From positions 62,001 through 126,000 of the forward strand of contig MU400541.1 of assembly GCA_022578965.1 (NCBI GenBank): a stretch of 64,000 nt of DNA. Reading direction: 5' to 3'. Shown here in pieces: positions 25,800-37,999 of this stretch; the first letter of the stretch is position 1, and every line of letters starts with the position of its first letter. The notes beneath the pieces were generated by a model. It saw only the letters and a program-made list of their open reading frames with translations. It ran no database searches and was not told the DNA's origin. Position numbers and translations under genes: made by a program. The stretch comes from Xylaria sp. FL1777. Taxonomy: Eukaryota > Ascomycota > Sordariomycetes > Xylariales > Xylariaceae.

Positions 25800-28700
25800 G
25801 TTGCACTTTATCCGCAAAGTACAAATATAACAAAAAACGAAAAAATAGTATTAAACAACTTATTTGTTAAAAATGCAATTAATGTACTATTAAAACCTAC
25901 TAGCAATATAACTATAAAGCAATAGCGTTTTAACAGAAAACGTAAAGCTAATAAACTTTTTAATATATAGAAAATAGTTAATAAAATTGTAAAATTAGTA
26001 TTATAATTGCTAACAAAAAAAAAAATAACAAAAGAAATTTTTTTTTAAAAAAACATAAAAAAGGCGCAAATAGTATACATGTTAAAAAAAGCCTAAAAAA
26101 GCTAGCAAAGCATAAAACCTAACAATAAAAACAATTTTAATATATTTATAACTTGCTATAACTTAAATACTGCTATAAAAGCTAACTAAAAAAGCATTAA
26201 AAATACTATTTAAAAGTTTTTTTAATAAACTTTGTTAAACATAAATATGCTAAAATTTTAAGCATAAGTTATAGCTTTATAGCTAGCTTGCAATAATAAA
26301 GCAGTATTATTTAAGCAAAACAAAAAAATACTAATTAAAGTTAAAAAATAAGCTAATAACTTTAAAAATAAAATATTAGCTAATATTATTAAAGCAGTAA
26401 ATATAGCACTTATAAGCAGTAATATAATTATTGCTAAAAAGCTATATAGTAAAAATATAATAATTACTTTTAAAAAAGCAGTGCTTTAAAAAGCTAAAAA
26501 AAAGAAATAAATTATAAAAGCTTTTAGAAAAAAGTTAAAAATACAACAAAAAAAAACAGCACTAATAATAAAAAGCGTTTTAGCAAAACAAATTAAAGCA
26601 ATATATTTAAACAAAGACTTATTGTAGCTATTATGTAATAAATACTTTAAAGTTACAAAATACAAAAAAATGTTATTTAAAAACGCAAAAGTTAAATTTA
26701 CGTTAATATTATTACATATAAGCAGTATTATAGCAGCTAAAACAATATACAAAAATAGCTTTTTATAAAAAGCTTAACTATTTAATTATAAACTTTTTGC
26801 TATAAAGCTTAAAGTTATATAATGTTTTAATTGCTATAAATATAATTATATAGCTAAATATTGCTGCAAAAACTTAAAGTATAGCTATTGCTTAGCTTTA
26901 AAGCATTAAAAAAATAAAAAAAGCTGCTTAATAAAAACGTAAAAAGTAAAGCAAAAATATATAAACTATAAAAAAACGCACATAATATAAAATAAAGCTT
27001 GCTAAAAAAAGGTTAAACAAAAAAACAAAGCAAAAATAATATATATATTATAACTTAAAAGCTTTTAAAGTGCTAAAAAAGCAATAGCAACAAATAAAAA
27101 AGTAAATAAAAATAGTTTAAAAATGCTAATAACATTAGCATTTATAAAGCTAAATAAAAAAAAATTACTAATAAAAAAACAGCAAACTAATAATATAAGT
27201 AAAAACTTATTTTTATTAACTTAATAATATATAATATTACTTTTTAAAACATTGCAAAATTTAAAAGTAATATAGTATATATACTATAAAACAATAGCTT
27301 TAACTATATAGTAGTTTAAAAGCTAATAATTAATAAATATAGCAATATATATTATTTTAATAATAGTAGCTATTAAGTTGTTTAATTAAAAAGTAAAGCT
27401 GCATTATATATAAACGAAAAAATTGCAATAAAAACGCTAGCAAAAAACGCTAGTAAAAACTAAGCAAAAGTTATAATAAGCAGCAGTAATTTAGCAGTAT
27501 TTTTATAGTTAATATATTTGCTAAATTAAAAAAAAACAGTTTAATATAATTTAATTTAAAAAATATATAAAGCAAGCAAACTAAAAAAACGCTATATATT
27601 TATAAGCAATTTTAACTTTTATTATTTATTATAAAACTTAAAAAGCAAAAAAAGCTAAAAAGTAAATAAACTGCTTAAATTTATTGCATAATAAAATTTT
27701 ACGCTAGCTATTCTTTAAAAAAAAATAATTAAAATAAAGCATAAATAAAAAAGCTTAATAATAAATTTAATATAAATGTTTAGCAATTTAGTTATTATTT
27801 ATTAAAAGAACTTAAAGTAGCTAAGTTTTAACTATAAAGTACTAAAAGTTATAATTAATTTAAAAGCAGCTTTATAAAAATACTTAAAAAAAGCAAAAAA
27901 ATAAAACTAGCTTAAATTAAACAAAAATAAAGCAGCTATAAAAGCAAAAATTATTATTATAAAAACGCATATGTTATATATATTTAGCAAGCTAAATAAT
28001 ACTTTTAACCTTTTAATTTAATAACTAGTAAAAATAGCAAATAAAATAACGCTTAAAAAAACTATAAAAAAAAAACATTAAGTATTACTTTAGTAGTTTT
28101 TAAAAGTAGTTAAAATAAAAAAAAAAGCAAAACAAACGTACTGCAAGTTTTAAAGCAAAAAAACTAAAGCAGCATAATAAGCTTTTAAAAAAAAAAAAAA
28201 AGCTTTTAGTAATAAAATAAAAAAAGCATAAAAATATAGCTAAAAATAAGCATTTATAAAAATATTTAAAGATTTTAAGTTATTATAAAGCTTAGCTAAA
28301 TAAGCAAAGTTTATTTATAAGCTAGCTTTAAAAGTTATTATAATTTTACTACTAAAACAAACAAAAAAAAAGCTGCTTTTTGTTAATACTTTTAAAAAAA
28401 AAATAGCTTTACTAATAAAATGCTTTTTTTTTGCATTACTAGCAAACTTATTTAATATACTTAAAAAAAACTTAACTTATAATAGCTATTAAAAGTTTAT
28501 AATTAATATTAATATAAAAAAAAAAAATATAATATTGCTAATATAAAAGTTAGCACTATAAAAAGTACTAAAAAATAACTTGCTACTTAATAAGTTTTTT
28601 AAAGCTTATAAACTTATTTTAGCAAAAAAAATAGCAATATTATGCATTATTAACTTTTTATTAAAGTATTACTTAATATAATTTAAACAAGCAAAAATAA

Positions 28701-30800
28701 TAGTTATACTTAAACTTAAAAAATCAAAAAAAACTAAAAAAACAGCTAAAAAGTAATGTTTTATTACATTTATTTATATAATAAAAAAAGTGCTAAAAAA
28801 AAAGCTATATTATTATATAGCAAAAATAGCTAAACAAAAAAATCTTTTGCTAAATAATTAAATAAATAATAAACAAAACAAATTAATAAATATAGCTATT
28901 AAACTAATATTAAAAACAGCAAAAAAAGCAATTAGTAAAAAAAGCATAACATTTTTGCTATAGTTAAACATTATAAAAGCTTTTAATACTATTAATAAAA
29001 AAAAAATAATATATATTTTATAACAAAAAAGCTTTTTTTTTTAAATAGTTATATAAATAAACTTTTTTATATTAAATTATATAATACGTTTTTGCTTTAA
29101 TAAAGCAATATTTTAGCTAATAATGCTAAAAGCTAAAGTTTTTTAAAAGTTTTTACTTTTATTTCTTTTTTTCTTTTTATATATTTTAATATTTTATAAT
29201 AATCTTATTATATATTAAAAGCTAATAATAATTAGCTTTGTTAATAATATTAACTTTATTACAACAAACTTAAATATAAAACAAAATTATAAAGCTTTAA
29301 AAGTAGCATAAAAAATATATAAAAGCTAAGTAAAACAACATAAAATAAAGTTTATACTACAAAAAAGCAAATTAATGTATTTTTTTAGTAATAAAACAAC
29401 GCTTATATAAGTAGTACATTTTTTTAACGTAATAATATATTTAAAAAATAGCACAAAGTTTTTAAAAGTATAATTTAATAAAAACATAAAATAAAAAAAA
29501 TATTTAATAAAGCTTAAAAAAAAACTAAGTATTTAGTTATATATAATAACTAAGCTATAAAACTTTATATAAAGCAGCAATATAACAAAAATAAAGCAAA
29601 TATATATTATAATAATATAAAGCATTTTAGCTTATAGCATAATAATTTAACATAAAAACTTCAAAAAAAATAAAGCAAAAAATATTGCTAATTTATTAGT
29701 AATAACTTAAAACAAATGCTTTAAATATATAGCTAAAGCTTTTAAAGCAACTAAAATAAAGCATTTAAAAATTAAAATAAAGATTTTTTTTATTAATTTA
29801 TATTTTAGCAGTAAAGCAGTAGCTTATAAGTATTACATAAAAAGTTTAGCAGCTAAAAAATTAATTTAAAAAGCAATAAAAAAAATTAGAACTTTTATTT
29901 AAAACGCAAAAGCTTAAAAAGCTAAAAACTAAACAAAAAGCAAGCTTATAAGCAACAGTAAAAATATAGCTAAAAAAAATCTAATGCTAGCTTTGGACTT
30001 TTAGCAAAAAAAATAATCAAAAAAAAAAAAACTTAAAATTATACTAAAAAAAAAATAAATAAACAAATAAAGCTAAACTAAAATAAGCAGTAGTTATTTA
30101 GCAATAATTAAACAAAAGCTTAGCAAAAATAAAGCTTTTAAAAAGTATAGCAAATTATTAAAGTATAAAGCAGCTATAATAATATAAATGCGCATTAAAA
30201 AAATAAAGCTAAAAGCATTTTTACATAAAAAAAAAGTTTTAAGCTTTTTTATATTTTTTTATAAATATACAAAAAAAAAAAAACCTTTTAGCATATAGTT
30301 TTATATTATAACTTGCTAAAAAACAAAAAAAAGCAGCTATAAAAAAGCTTTGCAGCTAAGCTGCTATAAATTAACAAAAACTTATAACTAGCTATAAAAA
30401 AGCTTAAAGCCGCAAATAATATTATAAAGTAATTATTTGCTACTAATAAAATAGCAATATATAATAAAGCAATTAAAATAAAAAAAAATAAAAAAAGAAA
30501 AAAAAAGGCAAAAAATAAAAAAAAAACTAGCAAAAGAAGTAAAAGCACTTTTTTAAAGGTCTTAAAAAATAAAAAAAAAGCTTTTATATGCTTTCTAAAA
30601 AAGCAAAAAGTTTAAAAGCTTTAAAAAAAGTTCTTTTGCTTTTTAACTATTATTTTTTATTTAGCAAGCTAATTAATAAAAACTAGTTATTATAAAGTAA
30701 AAAAACTTCAAAGTAGCAATGTAAACATTATTGCATAAGGTTTTTATTTGGCTTTTTATATAGTTTTACTTATAAATACACAGGTAAAAAAACTGCGCTA
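25800..30800 (+). other. A-rich RIP relic, unresolved repeat
   Basis: About 5 kb in which the plus strand is strongly A-rich, GC survives mostly inside AGCT, GCAA and GCTT words, and every frame is packed with TAA and TAG. The texture resembles the nested insert at 14.7-16.6 kb more than the LTR interiors. I could not find matching terminal repeats, so I do not name a class. The 80-88-residue open frames here are hydrophobic by composition only (Leu/Ile/Phe from T-rich antisense) and are not genes. Confidence 0.5.
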
Positions 30801-31520
30801 CAAAGCAACATAGCAAGTTATTAATAATAATAATTATATAAAGCTTAACTAAAGCTAGCTTTTTTATTTTATTTATATTATTTTATACTTTTTAATTGTT
30901 TAATAATAATTAAAACAAAAGCTGTTTTAAGTTTTAAGTTATTATAAAGCAAGTTTTTATGCTTTAATTATTAATATAAAAATAGCTATTATAACTTTTA
31001 TTAATATTAATAGTTATTTATTTTAAAATATAGCAATATTATGTTTTATTTATTAAATAATTATATTATAACTAATAGCTATTTAAATTAAATATATATA
31101 TTTAATTAAAAAAAAAATATTAAATTATATATTATATAAGCTAATTATATTAATAAGCTTATTAATAATAGCTTATTAATTTATAGCTATAATAAATAAA
31201 CAATTAAAAAAAGTTAATTTTATTTTATTATTAAACTAAAGTATTAAATTATTTATAATGTTTTAAAATTTTTAGCTTATAATTATTTTATTATAAGTTT
31301 TAAAAAACTTATATATTTAAATAAAAATGTTAAAATAGCATAAAATAATATAATATGCTTTAAATATATTTTTAAAATATTAAAAAAAAAAAAAATAGCT
31401 TAAAAATTAAACTTATTATTTATAGCTTTAATTTTACTATAGCATATAAAAAAAAAAAAGCTACGTTAAAAAAAGTCTAAGTTTTTATAGCTTTAGCAAG
31501 AATAATTTCTTAAACATATT
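30801..31520. other. AT-rich right margin of isochore, no gene
   Basis: TA-rich sequence with short palindromic words (for example ATTAATAAGCTTATTAATAA near 31148). Nothing codes. The balanced-composition DNA starts at about 31,520 with CATATTTAGAATCGAAGC; the switch takes place within a few tens of bases. Confidence 0.65.
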
Positions 31521-31663
31521 TAGAATCGAAGCAAAGTACGCATAGTGTAAGGCAATTGTTATTACAGGTGATCTTGCAACACTGTAGGCATTAGTACCTA
31601 GCTTTAATGGAACAGAAACCAGGCTCTATTTTGGACGATGGAACCGCCGGGCGGTATACGTAG

Positions 31664-31853
31664 ATGGATTGAAGTACTATAGACGGATTAAGGTACTATA
31701 AATGGATTAAAGTGCTATAAACGGATTGAGGTGCTATAAATGGATTGAAGTACTGTAGATGGATTGAAGTACTATAGATGGATTGAAGTACTGTAGATGG
31801 ATTGAAGTGCTGTAGATGGATTGAAGTACTGTAGATGGATTGAAGTGCTGTAG
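31664..31853. repeat. Tandem array, ten 19-bp units
   Basis: Ten head-to-tail copies of ATGGATTGAAGTACTGTAG occupy exactly 190 bp without indels. Variant positions are nearly all transitions (A/G in AAGTAC/AAGTGC, ATGG/ACGG, GTAG/ATAG/ATAA). The left copies carry more changes than the right ones. The array lies just inside the GC-balanced side of the isochore border, in the 600 bp between the AT block and the truncated peptidase gene. The remainder of 31,520-32,134 holds no gene I can support. Confidence 0.92.
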
Positions 31854-32137
31854 ATACGGTGGGTTGGGGTGGTGGATTGAAGTGGGTGAAGTGGGTGGTC
31901 TGGTAATTGTTTCCTTGGCCAATAATAGCGGCCTTGATAATTCTGTACGTAACACAACTGCAGGCAGGTGCAAGGCAATGTACCTAGGTAGACGCAGAAG
32001 TACTACAATGTAGAGGTACATGCAGATGCATATGCAGAAGTAAGCAAATGTAAGTACATGTACTCCTAAAACAACTCCCGAGACATGTCTTAAAAGCTAA
32101 AACTATACCCAAAAATAGCAAATCAAAACCCCAGCAG

Positions 32138-32997
32138 GAAGGGTCGCCAAGTGGCATATGGTGTTCGGCGGATCGTGGGGCAGCACGCTGGGTCTGTTCT
32201 ACAGCCAAGCGCACCCGGACAAAGTCTCGTCGATCGTGCTCCGCGGCCTCTTCCTGGCGCGCAAGTCGGAGCTGACAAGTAACGGGATACCCGTCTCTGC
32301 GCAGTTCTTCCCGCAGGAGTGGGAGGCATTCCTCACGTTCCTACCGGAGAACGAGCGTGCCGACCCCAAGAAGGCGTACTACGCGCGCCTAACGTCAGGG
32401 GACCCCGAAGTCGTCTCGGCGGCGGCGCGAGAGTGGACTCGCTGGGATCTATGCCATGGGAAACTCAAGCCCAACCCCAAGGAGTTGGAGAGGCGGCTAG
32501 ATGATTCCGAACAGTGTCTTACACAGGCCCTGTTTGAAGCCCACTATATCACTAAGAACGCTGTTTGGATGGAGGACGGTGAACTTTTGTTCCCCGCCAA
32601 TATGGAAAAGATCAAAAACATTCCAGGTAGATTTTTTCTCTCTTCTGAGAATACTTTCAATGAGCTCCGTCAGTTAACACCTATTGCAGGTGCTCTCGTT
32701 CAGGGACGCTACGACATGGTCTGCCCGCCTGTGACTGCTTTGGAGGTGCACCGGGCGTGGCCTAAGTCTTCACTTTACTGGGTTGAGGACGCTGGACACG
32801 CTTCTAATGTGAGATATCTCCATTGTACGTGTCAAATGTGGCCGGTTCGCTAACTCTGACAGGAACCCGGGACGACTGCAAAGCTTACTCAAGTATGTGA
32901 TGAGTTGGCGAAGCTTGAATCGCGGGTCGTTGAGGACGCGAAGCTAGAATTTCAGGGGCTACCCCATCGCCCGAAAGTGGAATATTCAGTGTGGTAA
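32138..32997 (+). pseudogene. 5'-truncated proline iminopeptidase (S33)
   Basis: This is the C-terminal two thirds of a prolyl aminopeptidase, which cleaves N-terminal proline from peptides (alpha/beta hydrolase, MEROPS S33). The frame starts WHMVFGGSWGS, the nucleophile elbow with catalytic Ser; GRYDMVCPP supplies the Asp and DAGHASN the His. Exons are about 32138-32808 and 32863-32997, with a 54-nt intron (GTGAGA...GCTAACTCTGACAG); translation after it continues EPGTTAKL and ends KVEYSVW. The first roughly 100 residues of the family, including the HGGPG oxyanion loop, have no counterpart upstream; instead there is a CCCCAGCAG splice-acceptor-like sequence, a 19-bp array and the AT-rich block. 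The ATG at 32158 falls inside the conserved core, so it is not a natural start. I infer a gene beheaded by rearrangement at the isochore edge. The C-terminal part has no stop or frameshift, so loss may be recent. Confidence 0.78.
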
Positions 32998-33810
32998 TAC
33001 CTTGGCGATAACAAGAACATTCAAGACTGAAATTATAAAAAGTTCGAGTACCCAATAGCTTCAGTAGCCCATTCTTAGGTGCCTCTAAATATACAGAATT
33101 TGTTTGTCTATTCCTTATCAGCCTTCAACAGTCGAGCTTCGTCGCATTGCTTACTTACGTCCCATTCTGGAGCAAAGTAAAGATATGCCAGACTTCCTTA
33201 AGAGACATAGTAGCACCGCAGAGTGTGCTGCGCTGGAGACATGATCATCCTCGCCTCTGGCTTCGACTTATCTTTATGCTCGTAGACTATCAAGGAGAAC
33301 CCGTTTCCGGACATGATGAAATTATCGTGGCGCTCATTAGTAGGGTTATTCGGCCAACTTCACTAGCTGCAAGACGAAGCGTTGACGACTTGTTCTTTAC
33401 CCATTTTGCGAATATAAAATTGAGACGAATGAAGACAACTACAAAGTAACTAGTAAACGAGTCTCTGCCGGACCACCGCTGCCTCGGATATTTACATTAT
33501 TGAATATTAAACATTTTTAACTGATTCAGGTAGATAAATAATCGATTCCTTTTCCTAGCTATAGTTCATATTCGTAGTTTGGAGAGCACATGAATGGTGC
33601 TTAAAATATGTACATTAGAACAGAACAAGATAGGTTTATAATATAACACTAAAGTACACCTGGTATGGGAACCACAGCCCGTATTTCGGAGGCTGAGAGT
33701 GAATCTCTCCCACGTCAACAAAGAGATATCGTTACAGATCGATGCTGAATAATATACGGGCGTCCGGTACAGAAAACATCCTTTCCGCCAACATCTAATA
33801 TCCTCTTTCT
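32998..33810. other. Intergenic, no gene seen
   Basis: This stretch lies between the truncated peptidase and the 3' end of the kinase gene. A 100-codon open frame at 33147-33449 has no recognisable motif and is probably chance. It presumably includes both 3' untranslated regions. Confidence 0.6.
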
Positions 33811-36450
33811 TCAAGGGCCCGGAAAGCCGCCTTGGAAGCCTCCAGGCGGAGCGGGCGGGGCGGGACGCCCGTTGTTGTATCTATGGCCAGCTCTCCGCCA
33901 TCTAGCTCGGAAAGGCCGACCTCTTGGCTGGCCACCCCCCTGGGCTCCCTGGGCTCCCTGAGCTCCCTGGGCTCCCTGGGCTCCTTGGAATCCCTGGGCT
34001 TGCTGTCCCATGGCTATTTCAATTGCCGGTCAGTTAGAACGTATCAACCCGATCATAAGGAAGGAGGAGTAGACTTAAGCTTGGGGGCATTTTGCAGAAA
34101 GAGGGCCGAGAAAAACCTACGCTGAAACTGGAAGTCTGGTACTGGGTTCACAGGTGGGACCCCGATTACTTCTGGTCCTGCGGCTTGTTGTGCTGGTTGT
34201 CCTCCTGGGGGTTGGAATTGTGGGAGCTCCAATATGTTCTCGAATGGATCAGACGGAGCGTCGTAGAGCACCCTCCGCATCCATTCCATGAGTGCTTCGT
34301 TCGTCACGCCAAGGTTCCCCTTTTGATTTATCATCGCCCGAATGTCCAGCTCTTCTAACTTCGGCCTATTGGCGGGGTCGTGTGCCTGTAACCGCATGAT
34401 GAGAGATATAAGATCAGGATCCACGTAGTCGAAAAAAGGCTGTCGGAGGTGTCCGGCGTAAGTATGATACTGTATACCAAGTGGCGGACCAGCCATAACT
34501 ACTGTCGGTTTGGGTGGGGAGGCCGGTTCGCAAAGTGTTATAAGACACTCCATTACCTGTGGCTTCAATATTAGCTGGCCGCTTTTCACTGGGCCGGAAT
34601 CCCGCGTCGGGTAAAGAGAAATCCAGGGACAAGACTCACACAGCCCACGGCCCATAGATTTGTGTGTATGTCGAAGTTACCCGCAATGGGGTGTAAATGC
34701 ACCGTTCCGCTATCGGGTTCGATGTAGTCCCAGTCTGCGCAGAATTGCTCCTGTGAGATTATCAATTGCGCTTTTCTTAACTAGAAATACTAGGCATATA
34801 ATCAGAACTTACAGGAGCGAGGTAGCCAATTTTCCCGCATTGCCGAATCCTCTCATAATAACTACACAGAGAATGTTTAGCGCATCATTTCTCGTTCTAT
34901 CGGGAGAGTCAAAATATACAAATTCTCTTTTCCAGGCTCAATTTCATTAGCCAACCCGAAATCTCCAAGCTATTGAAGTTAGAATATTTCTCTGATTCCC
35001 TTTAGCGAGATGTAATACCTTGAGCAGGGGTGTCAAATTATGCTCATCCCCTACACCGAAGTTTCCTATAAAGACTTTGGATATGTTATTAATTTTTGTA
35101 AATATAATTATATGAATCAAACTTACTATTCCTAGGGTCGAAGTCAAAATGAACTAATCGTTTTGGCTTAATTCCTTTGTCCTCTGGTATTCTTTCCGTG
35201 ATAGGGGCTGGGCGATCCTTAAGCTCGTCGATACTCATTGGTGGATAAGCCATCCCAATACACATCCTGACAACTATTGCCGTAGGTTAACCCTGGGGAC
35301 CCTTCATACCAAAAAGAGATTTAACAGTCAAAATTCTGTATACGAAACTTACAGCATAAAAGGAACCGCCAAAGAATTGCATTAGGAATCCTCGTTTCAT
35401 GTGCCCTGACTTTAGCCAAGAACACTGACAAATCTCCATTTTCCAGCAGTTCTGTAATAAAACAATTGAGCTTCGGCCGTCCAGTTGTTAATCTCTTTGG
35501 AGATCGGTGTTCGAAGCTGCTGTGAGGTGATGATTCCAGTCCACGTTTTCTACCTGCTTGGACCGATGGGCCTTCGCCATTATCGCTATTATCATCGCCG
35601 CCTTCATCCTCATCCTTACCAGGTTCGAGTATCTCATGGTCCGGTTCATACAAAATCTGGAGCAGATGCTCCGCCTTTTGGTATTTCTGCCTTCACTTAT
35701 CAGTGCCCATCGCATTGGCTAAGACAGGCTAGTCAATGTAATAGAAGGTAACTTACCCTTACTGCACAAAAGTGAGAATTGATTAGCATATGAATTAACA
35801 TACGTTAGCTGAGAAGAGAAGAAACAGATCAGGACACACTCACGATTCTCTGTTTCATGTCTCATAGCAGCCGGATTCCCAGAGAAAAGCATTTTTACCA
35901 CAACAGATCTTACTTTGTTTCCATCTTGGTCGAAATCATCAAATACTGCGGCCATTCCATTGCCACCCCACCCCAAGCATTTGTTATATTTGAGTTCCGG
36001 GTATTCAATTGCAAAGTGATCCTTCAACGATTGAGATTGCCTCCAGGCAATTCTGAACGGAGGTGGCACCCATCTTTCATCATCGTGTGCGTCGATGTTG
36101 AATTGGTCTCTGTCTGTCAAGGCGAAGGGGGCAAATCTTTGTGCTCTTTTAGGAGTGTATACTGCTGGCGGGAGGCCGGATAGAGGCAAATGATGGTAAG
36201 CATCCTCATATCTCAATTTAGCGCCTTGCCGGTATTTTCTAAAAAAGTTATAGAGTCTGATACGAAGCCTTTGTTCCCACTACAGCATCTTGCATTAATA
36301 GACTTGCTAGCCAACATGGAACATCAGGGGAGCGTTAGAAATACGTCAAATACCTGAATAGCAGAGCAGAAGTGAGAATAATTTCGGGTGACTCTTGAAT
36401 TGACTTACCGTCTCTGGGACGTCTGGGACGTCAGGGACCCAGGACATCAT
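33811..36450 (-). CDS. Protein kinase, 11 exons, GAQ-repeat tail
   Basis: Predicted 622 aa. Exons on the minus strand: 36450-36409, 36279-35844, 35761-35757 (5-nt microexon), 35686-35353, 35273-35127, 35074-35019, 34969-34920, 34861-34813, 34750-34640, 34556-34121, 34013-33811; all phases agree. Kinase landmarks in order: glycine loop LGWGGNGMAAVF, VVVK lysine, helix C region ENLRKYQKAEHLLQIL, an acidic/basic insert (GKDEDEGGDDNSD), LLENGDLSVFL, catalytic loop HFDFDPRN (HFD in place of HRD, catalytic Asp and Asn kept), LGDFGLANE, and GYLAPEQF (APE). The tail holds five GAQ tripeptides plus Gly/Arg/Pro-rich sequence, low complexity and probably disordered. All catalytic residues are present, so it may be active, phosphorylating Ser/Thr; substrate and pathway are unknown. 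It belongs to the expanded, poorly studied fungal kinase-like families. The start MMSW is the first ATG pair in frame. The last intron (34120-34014) is inferred from a CTAAC branch and TAG; without it the protein would end at 34053. Confidence 0.8.
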
Positions 36451-37445
36451 CTTGGGCAAACTATTAAAGTGAAAACTCGTTGTAGTGTATTTAGAAAACT
36501 TTGCTTGATTCTGACCACGGGTATCCAATCTCTCTACGTGGCATAATATGGAAAAGAAAACTACAGACAGTTTCATTTGCTGTACAAGGTCATCCAACTT
36601 TCATAGCACAAAACCCAATCTAACCATAAAGGCGGAGACACAAAGGGGACTCAAATGCCTTAGCCGAGATATCAGTGCTATAAGAGTAGGAACAAACGTT
36701 GTGGTGACAATGGCCCGCATCCGGACAGAGGATGGGATATTAGCTAAAACAACTTCAAAATAAGGATTTGACGTATACTTTTACAGAATATCATTTTGAA
36801 GGATATTGATGATCGTTGTATGAGCTCCGAGAAGTTTGGCTTTCTTTAGGCTGTGATTTAAGTAAGTAATAACTGGTATTGTAGTCTTTTTCCATTCTGT
36901 GAGTGTTACGACGGTATAGGTATACCATTGAAACAAAGAATTAGAATATCATTTGCAGTCAAAGGAGAGATACGGATAGCCAACATAGCACTTCAGACCC
37001 TTCATGTAGCAGCGCCAACTCCACCTTCACTGTTTCTTAACAATAAGGGCACACCAAAAGAACCGCTCCTCTTTTTCGCTCTTTTGGTTTTCATTTTCTT
37101 ATGGGTCTTTTATATGTTGCGAAACTTTTATCTGTGAGAAAAAGGCGACAGCAGAAAGCTAGGTAGCCATGTGACAATAGGGGTAAAAAAGCTGAGCCAC
37201 CAAGATGATGTAAGATACATGTTAGATACATATATTAATCTATGCATCTATGAACTTAAAAGCGATATGCCAATAACCCCACCAAAATTCTCGATTTTCA
37301 GAGTTGAAGTGTAACCATACAAACCGCAATCGGACAACGTTTCCAACCTCGCCATCAAAAGCAGTGCAGCGCATCTCACGAATCCTCCACACAACCAAAC
37401 AACACCATCACACGCGCCAAACCATCTCCATCCCCGCCAGCTAAA
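36451..37445. promoter_or_regulatory. Divergent intergenic region, kinase / Alb1-like
   Basis: About 1 kb separates the kinase start (minus) and the Alb1-like start (plus). Small open frames here (36548-36763, 36928-37137) lack motifs and look like chance. The 50 bases before 37446 are C/A-rich (CAACACCATCACACGCGCC), typical of a fungal 5' leader. No TATA box stands out. Confidence 0.45.
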
Positions 37446-37999
37446 ATGCCCTCAGTCAAGAACCCCAACGGCCCCTCGCGGAACCGCCTAGCAGCGCGCA
37501 CCGCGAAGGCCCGCAAGCAGTCCGCGAAGCAGGTCGCGCGCAAGACGCAGCAGCAGCAGCACAAGATCACCAAGGCGGACGCCCGGCGGGGCGCGCGCGC
37601 GGGGCTGCTTCCCACGAGCGGGCCGAACGCCGCCGTCAGCGCCAAGAAGATGCGCAAGCTCGAGCGCAAGATGGGGTATGCGCTGAAGCGGAAGATGGAG
37701 GCGGACGGCGAGGTCGAGATGAAGGGTTCGTGTTTCCTCTATTGCCCCCCCCCCCTCTCTCTCTCTCTCCCTTTCTCTCTCTCTTTTTCTTTTTTTCTTG
37801 GCTTGGCGTGTGGGGTGGAAGATGGGCGATAATAGGTAATGTGTGGATTCAATGGAGAGGATTACTAATGATTTGGTTGCTTGTAGATGTTTCTGGGGAG
37901 ACGGAGGCCAAGGCTACGAAACGGCAGAAGAAGGGGGAGAAGGGAGCTGCTGCGCAGGGAGCGGAGGATATGGCTCTTGACGCGGATAATATTTCGTGA
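37446..37999 (+). CDS. Small basic Alb1-like protein
   Basis: Predicted 130 aa from exons 37446-37725 and 37887-37999. The intron (37726-37886, 161 nt) begins GTTCGTG, carries a long C/CT tract at 37746-37790, and ends with TTACTAATGATTTGGTTGCTTGTAG, a good branch and acceptor; phase is kept (G|AT). The protein starts MPSVKNPNGPSRNR, is extremely Lys/Arg-rich through residue 90 (AARTAKARKQSAKQ, KKMRKLERKMGYALKRKM) with a Gln4 run, then acidic and Lys-rich to the end. This layout fits Alb1, the Arx1 partner on pre-60S ribosomal particles that shuttles between nucleus and cytoplasm; I base this on general resemblance and the SAKKMRKLERKM segment, not on a firm signature. Otherwise it is an unassigned nuclear basic protein. 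Confidence 0.7.

Noticed and set aside
26486..26752. 88-codon hydrophobic ORF that could look like a membrane protein
   Set aside because: Hydrophobicity follows from T-rich antisense codons; no start context or conservation cue.
14740..30800. Shared TGCGCAG/CTGCGC words at 14,775 and 30,793 as paired transposon ends
   Set aside because: Flanks do not align and the interval mixes unrelated repeats.
33147..33449. 100-codon ORF downstream of the peptidase
   Set aside because: No motif, lies in a probable 3' region, length expected by chance at this composition.
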